Assembly: GCA_902590695.1 (NCBI GenBank)
Contig: CACIXR010000005.1
Coordinates: 48,778-112,777, forward strand
Source: an uncultured Alphaproteobacteria bacterium
Lineage (GTDB): Bacteria > Pseudomonadota > Alphaproteobacteria > HIMB59 > GCA-002718135
Reading direction: 5' to 3'
Length of the DNA: 64,000 bases
Positions 26,482 to 36,806 of this stretch are shown one piece after another. The position numbers and the translations under genes are program-made. Numbering within the stretch: the first letter of the stretch is position 1; each line of letters starts with the position of its first letter. Under the pieces are notes generated by a model. The model searched no databases and was not told where the DNA came from. It was given only the letters and a program-made list of their open reading frames with translations.

Positions 26482-27435
26482 ATGGCTAACGCAACTGTAA
26501 GCTTTTTAGGTAAAGCTAATAATACGGGTGATGATAATGCCTTGTTTCTTAAATTATTTTCCGGTGAAGTATTAGCAGCTTTTGCTAAGCAGAATAAAAT
26601 GTTACCGATGACTTCGGTACGTTCTATTTCGCAAGGCAAGTCAGCACAATTCCCTGTTTTCGGGAGAGCGGCTAGTGCAGAATATCACACTCCGGGAAAT
26701 GAGATTACTGGACAAGTAATCCAACAAAATGAAAAGATTATTACTATAGACGATTTACTTATCTCGCACAGTTTCATCTCGGAACTAGACGAGGCTAAAG
26801 CACACTTCGATTATAGAAGTATCTATTCAAAAGAAATGGGTGAAGCACTCGCAAATAAAATCGACCAACACTTGTTACAACTAATAGTACTAGCTGCAAG
26901 AAGCAGCGCTACTACGAATGGTACAGGTAGTGGTAATGTTATTACTGATGCAGACGCTAACACAAATGCAGCAAGTTTAATTACTTCTATATTTGAAGCG
27001 GCTGAAGATTTAGATAATGACAATGTTCCAGCAGAAGACAGGTTCGCTGTTATGACTCCAAACTTGTACTACAACTTAGTACAAAACGACAAAATCTTGA
27101 ATAGAGACTTTGGCGGACAGAATGGTGTCTACGCAGATGGTTCAGTATTAAAAGTAGCTGGTATCAATATTGTGAAAAGCAATACTGCTACTACTGCATT
27201 TACAGACCAATCTGGTGCTTCTACAACTGGCCAGAATAATACATACACGGGCAACTTTTCCACAACTCAATGTGTTGTGTTTCATAAAAGCTGCGTGGGT
27301 ACTGTCAAACTAAAAGACCTTAAAATGGAATCTGAATACGACATTCGTAGACAGGGTACATTGATGGTTGGTAAGCTAGCGTATGGACATGGTATCTTAA
27401 GACCAGAGTCAGCGGTAGAAATCAAAACATCATAA
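26482..27435 (+). CDS. Major capsid protein, T7 gp10-like
   Basis: This 317-residue HK97-fold shell protein has the typical podovirus blocks: ALFLKLFSGEVLAAFAKQN near residue 20, RSISQGKSAQFPVFGRA near 47, and PGNEI, then DLLISHSFISELDEAKAHFD. A C-terminal SEYDIRRQGTLMVGKLAYGHGILRPE block completes it. AAGGA lies ahead of the ATG. A strong terminator follows the stop, as after T7 gene 10, which fits very high expression. Confidence 0.95.
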   Translation: MANATVSFLGKANNTGDDNALFLKLFSGEVLAAFAKQNKMLPMTSVRSISQGKSAQFPVFGRAASAEYHTPGNEITGQVIQQNEKIITIDDLLISHSFISELDEAKAHFDYRSIYSKEMGEALANKIDQHLLQLIVLAARSSATTNGTGSGNVITDADANTNAASLITSIFEAAEDLDNDNVPAEDRFAVMTPNLYYNLVQNDKILNRDFGGQNGVYADGSVLKVAGINIVKSNTATTAFTDQSGASTTGQNNTYTGNFSTTQCVVFHKSCVGTVKLKDLKMESEYDIRRQGTLMVGKLAYGHGILRPESAVEIKTS

Positions 27436-27448
27436 GTCTTATATAAGT

Positions 27449-27498
27449 GCTAGCTCCCGTGAACCGAAATGGGGAACTACGGAGCTAGCCATTTTTCT
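27449..27498 (+). terminator. Strong intrinsic terminator after capsid gene
   Basis: GCTAGCTCC (27,449-27,457) pairs perfectly with GGAGCTAGC (27,481-27,489), closing a 23-base loop, followed by ATTTTTCTTT. It occupies the same map position as the T7 Tphi terminator. Confidence 0.85.
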
Positions 27499-27500
27499 TT

Positions 27501-28106
27501 ATGGCACAATCAAGTACAACTGAATTAGAAGCAGTAAATACTATTTTGTCAGCAATAGGTGAAGCGCCTGTTAATTCTTTATCAGGAACTTTACCAATAG
27601 ATGCAACTCAAGCTAAAAATTTATTAACGGAGATTAGTAGAGAAGTTCAAGCAGCTGGCTGGCATTACAATAGTTTTTATGATTATACATTAAGTAGAGA
27701 TACAGATAACAAAATCCCACTTGCAGATAATATTATGCGAGTAGATTTAGATATTAATAAATATAATGTTACTACCTACGATGTAATTAAGAGAGGCGGT
27801 TTTCTATTTAATAAAAAAGAAAATACTTATGTCTTTGACAAAGCATTAGATGCAAAGGTTATTTTGTTTTTACCTTTTACTGAGTTACCAGAAAACGCAA
27901 GAAGGTATATTACAATACGTGCAGCTCGTGTCTTCCAAGACAGATTACTAGGTGCAAACACTTTACATGGTTTCCAAGCTAGAGACGAAGCTAATGCACT
28001 AGCTATTTTAAAACAAGAAGAGATGGATACTGCAGACCATAGTATCTTTAACAATCACGATAGTTACTACATCATTAACAGAAATGACAAAGGTTCTTCT
28101 TACTAA
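27501..28106 (+). CDS. Tail tubular protein A, T7 gp11-like (gatekeeper)
   Basis: The product has 201 residues. It starts with SSTTELEAVNTILSAIGEAPVNS and contains AKNLLTEISREVQAAGWHYN and a closing ITIRAARVFQDRLLG, the standard tail-tube A blocks. It forms the ring that joins portal and nozzle. The gene starts 3 bases after the capsid terminator, so its transcript must come from read-through past that stem. Its stop overlaps the tail B gene start. Confidence 0.92.
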   Translation: MAQSSTTELEAVNTILSAIGEAPVNSLSGTLPIDATQAKNLLTEISREVQAAGWHYNSFYDYTLSRDTDNKIPLADNIMRVDLDINKYNVTTYDVIKRGGFLFNKKENTYVFDKALDAKVILFLPFTELPENARRYITIRAARVFQDRLLGANTLHGFQARDEANALAILKQEEMDTADHSIFNNHDSYYIINRNDKGSSY

Positions 28107-30505
28107 TGCCATTAATAAATCATTCTATACCAAACCTAATTAATGGAGTTTCTCAACAAAGCGAAAGTTTAAGATTAGGTTCTCAAGCAGAAAGTCAAGT
28201 TAATGGACACTCAAGTGTTGTAGAAGGTTTAAAGAAAAGAACTCCTACAGAGTTTGTAAAAAAAATATCTAGCTCAACTCTTACTAACCCTTTTATTCAT
28301 ACTATTAATAGAGATAGTAACGAGAGATATATTGTAATCATTACAACAAATGACATTGAAGTTTACGGAATAGACGGAACTCAATATACTGTAAACAAAC
28401 CAAGCGGCACAGCATATCTAAATGAAAGTAACGCTAAAACTACTTTTGAAGCACTAACTATAGCTGACCATACTTTTATAATTAATAAAAATAAAACTGT
28501 GGCTATGGATAGTACAGTAACTGCAGCTCGACCTTTTGAAGCTGTATACTCTGTACTTCAAGGCGTTACACAAACTGAATACAATATTATAATTAACGGA
28601 ACTACTTATACTTATACAACAACGTCTACCAATTCCGCCTACCAGACAACTGAAATTGTAGACCAACTTATAAGTCAAATTGGTTCTTTATCTGGATTTA
28701 CTATTACTGACTTAGGTTCAGATATACACTTCTCGAGTGCCTCAGATTTTACTATAAAAGCTACAGATGGTTTTGGTAACCAAGCTTCACAAGTAATAAA
28801 AGGCACAGCTCAAAAGTTTTCTGACTTACCAACTAAAGCAGTTAATGGTTTTGAAGTAGAAATCACAGGTGATAACTCAAACGCTTTTGATAACTACTAC
28901 GTTAAGTATGTAAGTGATGGTAATAATGATGAAGGGTTCTTTCAAGAATGCCAACAATCCGGATTAAAAGATAGTATTGATACAGCTACGTTACCACACT
29001 TATTAATAAGACAAGCAGACGGAAACTTTAGATTTACTCCAGCTAATGGACATACATATACTATTAGCGGTACAGATTTTACAGTTCCACAATATGGAAG
29101 TAGAGTAGTAGGAGATGCAACTTCAGCTCCCGAGCCTTCTTTTGTAGGCCAAAAAATGGGAGACATATTCTTTCATAGAAATAGATTAGGTTTTATTGCT
29201 GGTGAAAGTATTGTTATGTCGAGAGCCGGTGAGTTCTTTAAGTTCTTCCCGGAAACTGTAACAACAATATTAGATAGCGACCCGATAGATGTAAATGTAT
29301 CTCATGTAAAAGTTTCTAACTTAAGACACGCTATACCTTTTGCTGAAGAATTACTTTTATTCTCAGACCAAACACAGTTTGTTATGTCTGGAGCAAACAT
29401 ACTAACTCCTTCTAATATAGTAATCAACGCAACCACAGAATTTGAAAGTTCACTTGATGCAAAACCTGTATCAGCTGGACGAAATGTTTTCTTCGCATTC
29501 AACAAAGGTAATTTTACCGGGGTAAGAGAATACTATGTTGATGCAGATAGTGATACGAACGATGCAGATGATATAACTGCAGCTGTTCCTAAATATATTC
29601 CTAAGAATGTTTTTAAACTTGCAATAGCAACTAACGAAAATTTTATGACAATGTTATCAAGTGATGAACAAAACGCTTTGTATTGTTATCAATGGTATAT
29701 TGCAAATAATCAAAAGTTACAAAGTGCATGGCATAAGTTTACTTATGGCGCTGCAGCTAATACTACAATTCTAAACTGTGATTTTATAGAAACAGATTTA
29801 TTTTTATTAGTACAAAGAACTGATGGCGTACATATTGTAAAGCAACAACTAGCGCCAGCTATTGTAGATACAGACGCTACATATCTTACGCATTTAGATA
29901 TGAAAGTGAATGAAGCTACTACAGGATTATCTAAAAGTTATAATGCTGGTACTAATCAAACTACAATTACTCTGCCGTATAAAATCTATAATGATATGCA
30001 AGTAGTTACCCGAAATGTTTCTGGAAGTTCTACGATTGCTGGGCAAATAATAGTACCTGTATCTGCAGCAAGTGGACAAAACACAGTTGTACTTACAGGC
30101 GACCAAACATCAACTAAGTTTTTTATAGGTGAGAAATACACTTTTGAATATGAGTTCTCACAACAATACTTAGCATTAGGTGGAGGTCAAAGAAGTAGAA
30201 CCAACATAAAAGAAGGTAGATTACAAATACGTAACTGGAGTGTAGGCTTTGATAATAGCGGACATTTTAAAGTTCAGATAACGCCTAAAAATAGAAGTAC
30301 TACTACTGAAGTATTTAATGGCGCAGTTGTTGGAGAAGGAACTGTAAACGGAATTAATTTAGAAGATGGCAACTTTAAGTTTGCTATACAATCTCGTAAT
30401 GAAGGCTTAGTTGTAAAACTCACTAATGATGAATACCTACCATCTCATTTTGTAAATGCAGAGTGGCAAGGATTTTATAATCAAACTTCATCACAGAATA
30501 CTTAA
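28106..30505 (+). CDS. Tail tubular protein B, T7 gp12-like (nozzle)
   Basis: 799-residue tail nozzle protein, matching T7 gp12 (794). The opening NHSIPNLINGVSQQSESLRL is the diagnostic block. GDIFFHRNRLGFIAGESIVMSRAGEF and DPIDVNVSHVKVSNLRHAIPF lie in the middle. Late blocks GGQRSRTNIKEGRLQIRNW and a terminal beta-rich domain follow. The start overlaps the tail A stop, and the stop overlaps the next gene's start by one base. Confidence 0.94.
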   Translation: MPLINHSIPNLINGVSQQSESLRLGSQAESQVNGHSSVVEGLKKRTPTEFVKKISSSTLTNPFIHTINRDSNERYIVIITTNDIEVYGIDGTQYTVNKPSGTAYLNESNAKTTFEALTIADHTFIINKNKTVAMDSTVTAARPFEAVYSVLQGVTQTEYNIIINGTTYTYTTTSTNSAYQTTEIVDQLISQIGSLSGFTITDLGSDIHFSSASDFTIKATDGFGNQASQVIKGTAQKFSDLPTKAVNGFEVEITGDNSNAFDNYYVKYVSDGNNDEGFFQECQQSGLKDSIDTATLPHLLIRQADGNFRFTPANGHTYTISGTDFTVPQYGSRVVGDATSAPEPSFVGQKMGDIFFHRNRLGFIAGESIVMSRAGEFFKFFPETVTTILDSDPIDVNVSHVKVSNLRHAIPFAEELLLFSDQTQFVMSGANILTPSNIVINATTEFESSLDAKPVSAGRNVFFAFNKGNFTGVREYYVDADSDTNDADDITAAVPKYIPKNVFKLAIATNENFMTMLSSDEQNALYCYQWYIANNQKLQSAWHKFTYGAAANTTILNCDFIETDLFLLVQRTDGVHIVKQQLAPAIVDTDATYLTHLDMKVNEATTGLSKSYNAGTNQTTITLPYKIYNDMQVVTRNVSGSSTIAGQIIVPVSAASGQNTVVLTGDQTSTKFFIGEKYTFEYEFSQQYLALGGGQRSRTNIKEGRLQIRNWSVGFDNSGHFKVQITPKNRSTTTEVFNGAVVGEGTVNGINLEDGNFKFAIQSRNEGLVVKLTNDEYLPSHFVNAEWQGFYNQTSSQNT

Positions 30506-30969
30506 TGCCTTATATAAAAGTATCTTCCTTAGAAGATGCAAAAGAACTATCAAAGAATTTACGTGAAGCAGATATAAAAGAAATAAAAGCAAATGCTAAT
30601 TCTAATCCGTATCATGCTTTATATACTGGAGTAAAATATTCTCATCTTCCATTAACAATAATGAATGATGATAATAAACCAGTAATGATTTTAGGAGTCA
30701 TACCTCAAGGTAAAAAGCTTGGTATGATTTGGCTCTTAAGCTCACCAGAAATAGAAGATATTTCTGTGCCTTTCTTACGCAACTGTAAGGGAGTACTAGA
30801 CTTATATCACTCATCTTATCCAGTTTTGTATAACTATATTGATGCTAGAAATCTTCTACATCTTAAATGGTTACGTTGGTTAGGATTTAACTTTATCAAA
30901 GTTCATTACAACTTTGGTTATGAAAAAAGAAAATTTATTGAATTTGTAAAATGTGTAACCCATCATTAA
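30505..30969 (+). CDS. GNAT-like phage protein, T7 gp13/DUF2833-like
   Basis: 154 residues with an acetyltransferase-like fold pattern: ADIKEIKA near residue 24, PVMILGVIPQG near 60, IWLLSSPEIE and then a terminal FIKVHYNFGYEKRKFIEFVKC. T7 gp13 family proteins at this position are needed for virion assembly rather than being abundant in the particle. Whether acetyl-CoA is bound is not known. It overlaps the gp14-like gene by 19 bases. Confidence 0.8.
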   Translation: MPYIKVSSLEDAKELSKNLREADIKEIKANANSNPYHALYTGVKYSHLPLTIMNDDNKPVMILGVIPQGKKLGMIWLLSSPEIEDISVPFLRNCKGVLDLYHSSYPVLYNYIDARNLLHLKWLRWLGFNFIKVHYNFGYEKRKFIEFVKCVTHH

Positions 30970-31487
30970 TATTTGCGGCAGCTCGAACTGCTCTTACTGT
31001 TTATCAAAGTTATCAAGGTGCTAAAGCAGATAGAGAGCAAGCAATCGCTCAAAACCAAATAGCTGAAAACGCAAGAATACAGAAAGAGAACTCTGAAAAC
31101 TTACGTATAAGACAAGTAGCTGTAGGTAAGAAAGATAAAGCCTTTGATGTTTCTTTAGCAAGTTTAGAAGCTCAAGCTACTGCTAGAACAGCTGCAGAGA
31201 ATGTAGGTGGTAAAGCATTAGATAGAGTTATTAATAATTATCTACGTATTGAAGGTAAAACTAATTCTCAAATCATTGCTAATTTAGAAGCAGAGATTGC
31301 ACAATCAAATCAAAACAAGAAATTATTCGCACATGAACAAGAAGCAAGACAAGTGTTGATACCCGAAGTTAATACAGCTGGTATCTTTGCAAGTGGTGCT
31401 ATTGAGTTTGGCGGAGACTATTTAGAATGGAAACGCCGTAAAGATGAAAAAGACGCATTACAAGAACGTATGGATAGCAATATATAA
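30951..31487 (+). CDS. Internal virion protein, T7 gp14-like
   Basis: The product has 178 residues. It opens with MCNPSLIFAAARTALTVYQS and is otherwise a long helical, Ala/Gln-rich coiled region (AENARIQKENSENLRIRQVAVG). T7 gp14 is ejected into the outer membrane to form part of the DNA conduit, and this small size and position fit. No enzymatic motif is seen. Confidence 0.82.
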   Translation: MCNPSLIFAAARTALTVYQSYQGAKADREQAIAQNQIAENARIQKENSENLRIRQVAVGKKDKAFDVSLASLEAQATARTAAENVGGKALDRVINNYLRIEGKTNSQIIANLEAEIAQSNQNKKLFAHEQEARQVLIPEVNTAGIFASGAIEFGGDYLEWKRRKDEKDALQERMDSNI

Positions 31488-31489
31488 TA

Positions 31490-33259
31490 ATGGTAAGTAA
31501 AATTAATCTCCCAAAATTAAATGTAAAAGAAGAGCCGGCAGTTACATCAAGCGTAGCTGATATTTTCTATACTCCAAAAAGACAACCTGTATCAAGTGTA
31601 GTAACAGATATAGCAAGGTCATTAGGTGGTTTAGTTCCTTCTCTTCGTGCATATGAAGATGTCAAAGAAGAAAGAGAAATAACTGAAGAAGAAGCTAAAG
31701 CTGATAAAGACTTTTTAGAAAATAACAAAAGAGAGTTTAAAGAATTAGTTAAAGATGGCACTATTCAAGAAGGTGCAAACCCATACTATGTAAGACAATA
31801 TATAAAGAACTCTTTACGTGAAACTTCAAGACAATTTACTACTGAACTTTATGATGAATATAATAAACAAAGAATAGTAGAGAGTGAAAATCCAAGTGCC
31901 TTTGTAGATTTTTACAAACAATTTTCTACAGACTTCAGAGATAGAAACAATCTCGGTGCTTATGATGCACAAAGTTTAGCTGAAGGTTTTATTCCTTATG
32001 CTGAAGCTACAAGAAGTCAGTTATCTAATAATCATATCCAACAAAGAGTAGTTGAGATTGAGAAGAAAAATATACGAGAGATACAAAACTTTATAGAAAA
32101 AGAAATACTTACTGACCAAGATTTACCAGAAGAAGCTTTAGATAGAGCTTTGAGTGGATTTAATATTGAAGGATTAAATTATCAAGAAAAAGAATTACTT
32201 TACTTATCTCAACTTATACAAAACAAAATTGACATAGATATTGCGGAGGGTATGAACCCTACAGTTGCAAATCAAACTGTCGTTGATGCAATTATTAAAA
32301 CTGCAAAGATTGCTAAAGATGAAGATATACTTCTTTTACTTGATAATATTGTAACTGATAAGGCGTCTGATAGTAGACTTGCTGGTTCGTTTAGAAGTGA
32401 GATTGCTGAAGCTTTAGAAGATATAGCTCAGATACAACTTATAGATGAAAAGAATAGAATATTTTTAGAAGACCAATATAGAACTGAACGAAAAACAGAG
32501 GTACTAAATTACTTTATAGAAAGAAAAACACTTCTACTAAATCCAGCTGAAGCTATAGAAAACTTTAATGTCTACATTGCTTTTGAGAATGAGAAGAACA
32601 AAGAAGCTATTGAAAGAGGGGAGATGCGAGCAGCGCCTCCACTTTCTGCTGATGAACAAATAGCAATATTTAATTTAGCAAGTTCTTATGTAGCTGGACA
32701 AAATCTACAATTAATTGAGAATACTGAAGAAAGACAATCTTTTGTAAAAGAATTAAATTTATTATTAGCAACCGACCCTAGTAATCCAAAAATTATTGAT
32801 ATGATTACTAATGGTTGGGGTAAATATTTTACAACAAATGAAGGTACAGCATACTTAGATAAATATAATTCAAGAAGTAAACTTGACGGGTCTATGTATA
32901 TTTCAGACCAAAGATATTCTTCAGCGTTTGCTAATCTAAACAGACCTTTTAATGTTCTTGAAGGACAAGGGATTTTATATCCACAATTAGGTGAGCTTCA
33001 ACAACTTGCTAATCAAGAACTTACAGAGTTCTTTTATGAAATATTAGAGCAATTCCAGAATGAAGATTGGTTGAGTAGTAAAAACTTAATTACTCCAGTA
33101 GATAAAAAACATTACTTGTTTGATGAGATGAATAGGAAAGCTGCAGAATTACTAGCAATCATTAAAAGAGATGAACCATCATTCCAAGAATTAGGAACAG
33201 TAACAGACTTTGAAGAAAAGAAATTACAAATAACAGGAGAAGAAAATCCATATGGTTGA
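31490..33259 (+). CDS. Internal virion protein, T7 gp15-like
   Basis: A largely helical protein of 589 residues (T7 gp15 has 747). No catalytic motif is visible. It is rich in Glu, Lys and Gln, with repeated helix-forming stretches and few hydrophobic clusters, as expected for a soluble core protein ejected into the periplasm. Assignment rests on order: it follows the gp14-like gene and overlaps by 8 bases a very long gp16-like gene. Confidence 0.8.
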   Translation: MVSKINLPKLNVKEEPAVTSSVADIFYTPKRQPVSSVVTDIARSLGGLVPSLRAYEDVKEEREITEEEAKADKDFLENNKREFKELVKDGTIQEGANPYYVRQYIKNSLRETSRQFTTELYDEYNKQRIVESENPSAFVDFYKQFSTDFRDRNNLGAYDAQSLAEGFIPYAEATRSQLSNNHIQQRVVEIEKKNIREIQNFIEKEILTDQDLPEEALDRALSGFNIEGLNYQEKELLYLSQLIQNKIDIDIAEGMNPTVANQTVVDAIIKTAKIAKDEDILLLLDNIVTDKASDSRLAGSFRSEIAEALEDIAQIQLIDEKNRIFLEDQYRTERKTEVLNYFIERKTLLLNPAEAIENFNVYIAFENEKNKEAIERGEMRAAPPLSADEQIAIFNLASSYVAGQNLQLIENTEERQSFVKELNLLLATDPSNPKIIDMITNGWGKYFTTNEGTAYLDKYNSRSKLDGSMYISDQRYSSAFANLNRPFNVLEGQGILYPQLGELQQLANQELTEFFYEILEQFQNEDWLSSKNLITPVDKKHYLFDEMNRKAAELLAIIKRDEPSFQELGTVTDFEEKKLQITGEENPYG

Positions 33260-36200
33260 TAACAATACGTATACAAGTGAACCAAAACCAGAAGATATAG
33301 AAAGGTTGATGGCCAACCCAAATGAATATCAACTATTTGATAAAGTCTATGGTGATGGTGCTAGCTTAAAATATTTAAGTGCTGACCAAGTAAAACCAAA
33401 AGAAGAACAAGATAAAGAACCAGAAAAAGAAGAACAAGGTATCATATCTAATATTGGAACTGGTATCAAAGAAGGTGCAAGAGAAACATTAGAAACTATT
33501 CAAGGTATATCAAATGCTTTGAAAGATGCTTTTCCAAATGCAAACTTTACAATAAGAAGAGATGAAGACGGCATAAGAATTGTTACTCCAGACCAAATGC
33601 GAGATGAAAAGATTGCACAAGGTAAAGACCCAGACAAAGCAGAAGGCGGATTATTTCAAGATATTGCAGACACACTTCCAGAAAGTGAAGCAGCTGAAGG
33701 CGCTGTCAATTCATTAACAAGAGGAGTAGCACAGTTTGCAACTGGCTTTGTAACTGGTGGTAGAATATTAAATGCTCTTGGCTGGACAAAGAAAGCAAAC
33801 AAAGGTTACAATGTTGCAAGAAGTTTTGTTCAAGGTGGTATTGCAGACTTTACTGTCTTTGATGAAAAAGAAGCAAGACTAGCAGACTTTGTTATAGATG
33901 CATTTCCGGAAGCTGAAGATACATTCATAGGTTACATGGCAGCCGATGAGAACGATACTTTCTTCGAAGGTAAAATGAAGAATGTATTAGAAGGTAGCTT
34001 AGTAGGAGGTGCAGCTGAACTTCTATTTAAAACTATTCGTATGATGCGAGGAACTCGTAAGCGATTAGATAAAGGAGATATAAAAGCTGCTAAAGATTAT
34101 GCAGAACAACAAGCAAAAGATATAGACGATGTTCAAGCAAAGGTAGAAGAAGAACAATTAGAATTATTTCCAGACGACCCAAGAATACAAAAGAGTGTTG
34201 ATGAAGTTGCAGATGCAGCTGAAGGCACAGCTGGAGTTGGAAGAGTACAACAATTTACTATTAATAAATTAAAAGGAACTGATTACTTCAAACAAGTTCA
34301 AGATGTAATCAAAGCAATAAGAAGAGGTGAAGCAGATGTAGACGACCTAGAAGAAATAGGCGTAAGTGTAAACTTCTTAGGTGATGCAGCTGATGCTGTT
34401 ACTTTTGTAAGAGTAATGGCTGGTGAAATAAATAAAGTAACTAAAGAGTTTGATGATGTAAAATCATATGACCAAGTATGGCGTGAGGCTGATAATATGA
34501 TTGATGAACCAACTAATGCTATTATCAAAGCAAATCAATTAGCAAAACTTACAGATAAAGGCGATGCAATACAAATAGCTTTACGTATGGCCTTTAATGG
34601 AGTTCTTAAAAATCATTTAAACAAAGACTTACTTCATCAAGCTGGTAAATTATCTGATGATGAAATATTAAAGTCTTTTGACTTACTACAATCTTTATAC
34701 AGACTTGATAGACAAATAGGGAAAAACACAGGAAGAATGCTAGCAGTTCGTAAAGAACTTGTTGAAGGTTCTCCAAGACAGAAAAGAAAAACATTAGACA
34801 TACTAGAGCAAGCTGAAATCATTCCAAAAGGAGAAGGCGATAAAGCTACTCTGAAGATGATAGAAAAAGTTAGAGCTGCAAACAAAGAAAAGAAAGGCGT
34901 AATGGCTGTACTAGAAACAGTAAGAAGTAAACTAGGTATCAATGCTCTTAACAAGTTTTGGATAAATGCTTTGTTATCAAATCCTAAAACTCATATGATT
35001 AATATGACTTCTAATACTATCATGGCTCTTCTAAGACCTATGGAACAATTTATAGGTGGTGCTATCTCTGGCAATAAAGGTGCTATGTTAGAGTCAATAC
35101 ATACTGCAGCTGGTATTTTAAAATATTATTCAGATAGTTTTTATATGGCTAGAGAAGCTTTCAAGAAAAGCGATAGCATATTAGATAAAAATAATTTTAA
35201 AGTAGATTTAGCAAGAAACGCATTTAATAAGAAAGCTGGCGTTGCAACTAAAGTTGTAGAAACTCCTACAAGATTTTTGTCAGCTGAAGATGAGTTCTTC
35301 AAACAATTAAACTACAGAGCAAAAGTATACGCACAATCAGTAGTTGAAGGAATTAAATTAGGTAAAAGTAAAAAGAAACAATTTGTTACTGCAGATGGTA
35401 GAAAGTATTCAGAGTTAGACGCTTATGTTGAACAAAGATTTGATGAAGCATTCTTACCAAACAAAGAAGCTAACCCAGCTTTCAAACAAGCTTTAGAATA
35501 TGCTCAAGAAAATACATTTACAAAAGCATTAGGTAAAGGAACACCGGGAAAAGTAGTACAAGATGCAATCAATACTGTACCTATACTTAGACAGATAATG
35601 CCTTTCGTAAGAACTCCTGTAAATATTATGCGTGCAGTTCAAGATAGAAGCCCACTTGGTTTAGCAAGAAAACAATTTAGAGATGAGTTCTTCTCACCAG
35701 ATAGAAACATTCGAGCTGCAGCTTATGGTAAACAACTTATGGGAACATCTTTGTTTACGATGGGTGGTATACTTGCATACAATGGTATTATCACAGGTGG
35801 TATTCCAAAAGATAAAAACTTAAGAAGACAAAAGTTTGATACAGGTTGGAGACCATACTCTTTTAAATTAGGTGATAAATATTATTCTTACGAAAGATTA
35901 GACCCATTCGGTATGTTCTTTGGTTTGATGGCTGACTACTACAACATCGCAAGTGAAGTAACTGAAGATGAAAGAAACCAATTAGCAGAAGCTAATATGC
36001 TTACCTTAATGTCAAAGATGGACATTGGAGATTACACAGACATTGGAACTATGTCTATCATGGCAACTGCTAAAAATATTACAAGCAAAACATATCTTAA
36101 ATCTTTAACAGATATTCTATCTGCTTTGGCGTCCGGAGACCCTAGAGAATGGAAAAGATATGGTTTAACAAAAATCGGTTCATTCGTTCCAAATGTTTTG

Positions 36201-36806
36201 AAAGGCGCTATGAATGACCCACTCTATAGAGATGCAAGAAATTTAACCGACACCTTAAAGACAAGAGTACCTTTTATGGGTGATGCAACTCCAAGCTTTA
36301 ATGCTTTGGGAGAAACACGAAGTAAAGGTCAATCTTGGTGGGATAGTTTTATAAATCCTGTAACTGTGTCTGAAGAAAAATCAGATGCTGTTATCTCTGA
36401 GTTTGATAGATTAGGCATAGGCTTTGAGCCACTTGGAATAAAACAAGGTTACAATGGTAACATAGATTTAACTAAGTTTACTAAAGATGGAAAGAATGCT
36501 TATGTTAGATGGAATGAAATTTTATCCGACTCTAATCTTAGAAAAGAGTTAGAACAATTAATCGGTAGTAAATTTTATGATGGATTGCTTAGAGATAAAC
36601 CTATTGATGAAACTCTAAACTATAGAAGTAGTAAAGCTACTCAAATTAAAAAAGTAATTAATAGATATAAAAGAATGGCAAGAATGAAACTTTTGAAAGA
36701 AGGTTACATTACTGAAGATAATCTAAGTTTATCTGACGCTTACATGAATGATAAACGTAATCAATCTATAGCCAAGTTTGGAGGTACATTACTACCAACT
36801 GAATAA
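33252..36806 (+). CDS. Internal virion protein, T7 gp16-like
   Basis: A 1,184-residue core protein (T7 gp16 has 1,318), expected to enter the cell with the DNA and span the inner membrane. Hydrophobic stretches occur near residue 160 (GVAQFATGFVTGG) and in the second half (MGTSLFTMGGILAYNGIITGG). The lytic transglycosylase domain found at the N terminus of T7 gp16 is not evident. QLELF occurs at residues 302-306. Phage promoter 3 lies inside the 3' part. Its stop overlaps the tail fibre start. Confidence 0.85.
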   Translation: MVDNNTYTSEPKPEDIERLMANPNEYQLFDKVYGDGASLKYLSADQVKPKEEQDKEPEKEEQGIISNIGTGIKEGARETLETIQGISNALKDAFPNANFTIRRDEDGIRIVTPDQMRDEKIAQGKDPDKAEGGLFQDIADTLPESEAAEGAVNSLTRGVAQFATGFVTGGRILNALGWTKKANKGYNVARSFVQGGIADFTVFDEKEARLADFVIDAFPEAEDTFIGYMAADENDTFFEGKMKNVLEGSLVGGAAELLFKTIRMMRGTRKRLDKGDIKAAKDYAEQQAKDIDDVQAKVEEEQLELFPDDPRIQKSVDEVADAAEGTAGVGRVQQFTINKLKGTDYFKQVQDVIKAIRRGEADVDDLEEIGVSVNFLGDAADAVTFVRVMAGEINKVTKEFDDVKSYDQVWREADNMIDEPTNAIIKANQLAKLTDKGDAIQIALRMAFNGVLKNHLNKDLLHQAGKLSDDEILKSFDLLQSLYRLDRQIGKNTGRMLAVRKELVEGSPRQKRKTLDILEQAEIIPKGEGDKATLKMIEKVRAANKEKKGVMAVLETVRSKLGINALNKFWINALLSNPKTHMINMTSNTIMALLRPMEQFIGGAISGNKGAMLESIHTAAGILKYYSDSFYMAREAFKKSDSILDKNNFKVDLARNAFNKKAGVATKVVETPTRFLSAEDEFFKQLNYRAKVYAQSVVEGIKLGKSKKKQFVTADGRKYSELDAYVEQRFDEAFLPNKEANPAFKQALEYAQENTFTKALGKGTPGKVVQDAINTVPILRQIMPFVRTPVNIMRAVQDRSPLGLARKQFRDEFFSPDRNIRAAAYGKQLMGTSLFTMGGILAYNGIITGGIPKDKNLRRQKFDTGWRPYSFKLGDKYYSYERLDPFGMFFGLMADYYNIASEVTEDERNQLAEANMLTLMSKMDIGDYTDIGTMSIMATAKNITSKTYLKSLTDILSALASGDPREWKRYGLTKIGSFVPNVLKGAMNDPLYRDARNLTDTLKTRVPFMGDATPSFNALGETRSKGQSWWDSFINPVTVSEEKSDAVISEFDRLGIGFEPLGIKQGYNGNIDLTKFTKDGKNAYVRWNEILSDSNLRKELEQLIGSKFYDGLLRDKPIDETLNYRSSKATQIKKVINRYKRMARMKLLKEGYITEDNLSLSDAYMNDKRNQSIAKFGGTLLPTE
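36243..36262 (+). promoter_or_regulatory. Phage RNA polymerase promoter 3 (before tail fibre)
   Basis: TTAACCGACACCTTAAAGAC, with predicted +1 at G 36,260, lies inside the gp16-like coding sequence about 545 bases ahead of the fibre gene. T7 phi17 serves the same region. It matches promoter 2 at 19 of 20 positions although the two surroundings are unrelated, so conservation by function is likely. Confidence 0.8.
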
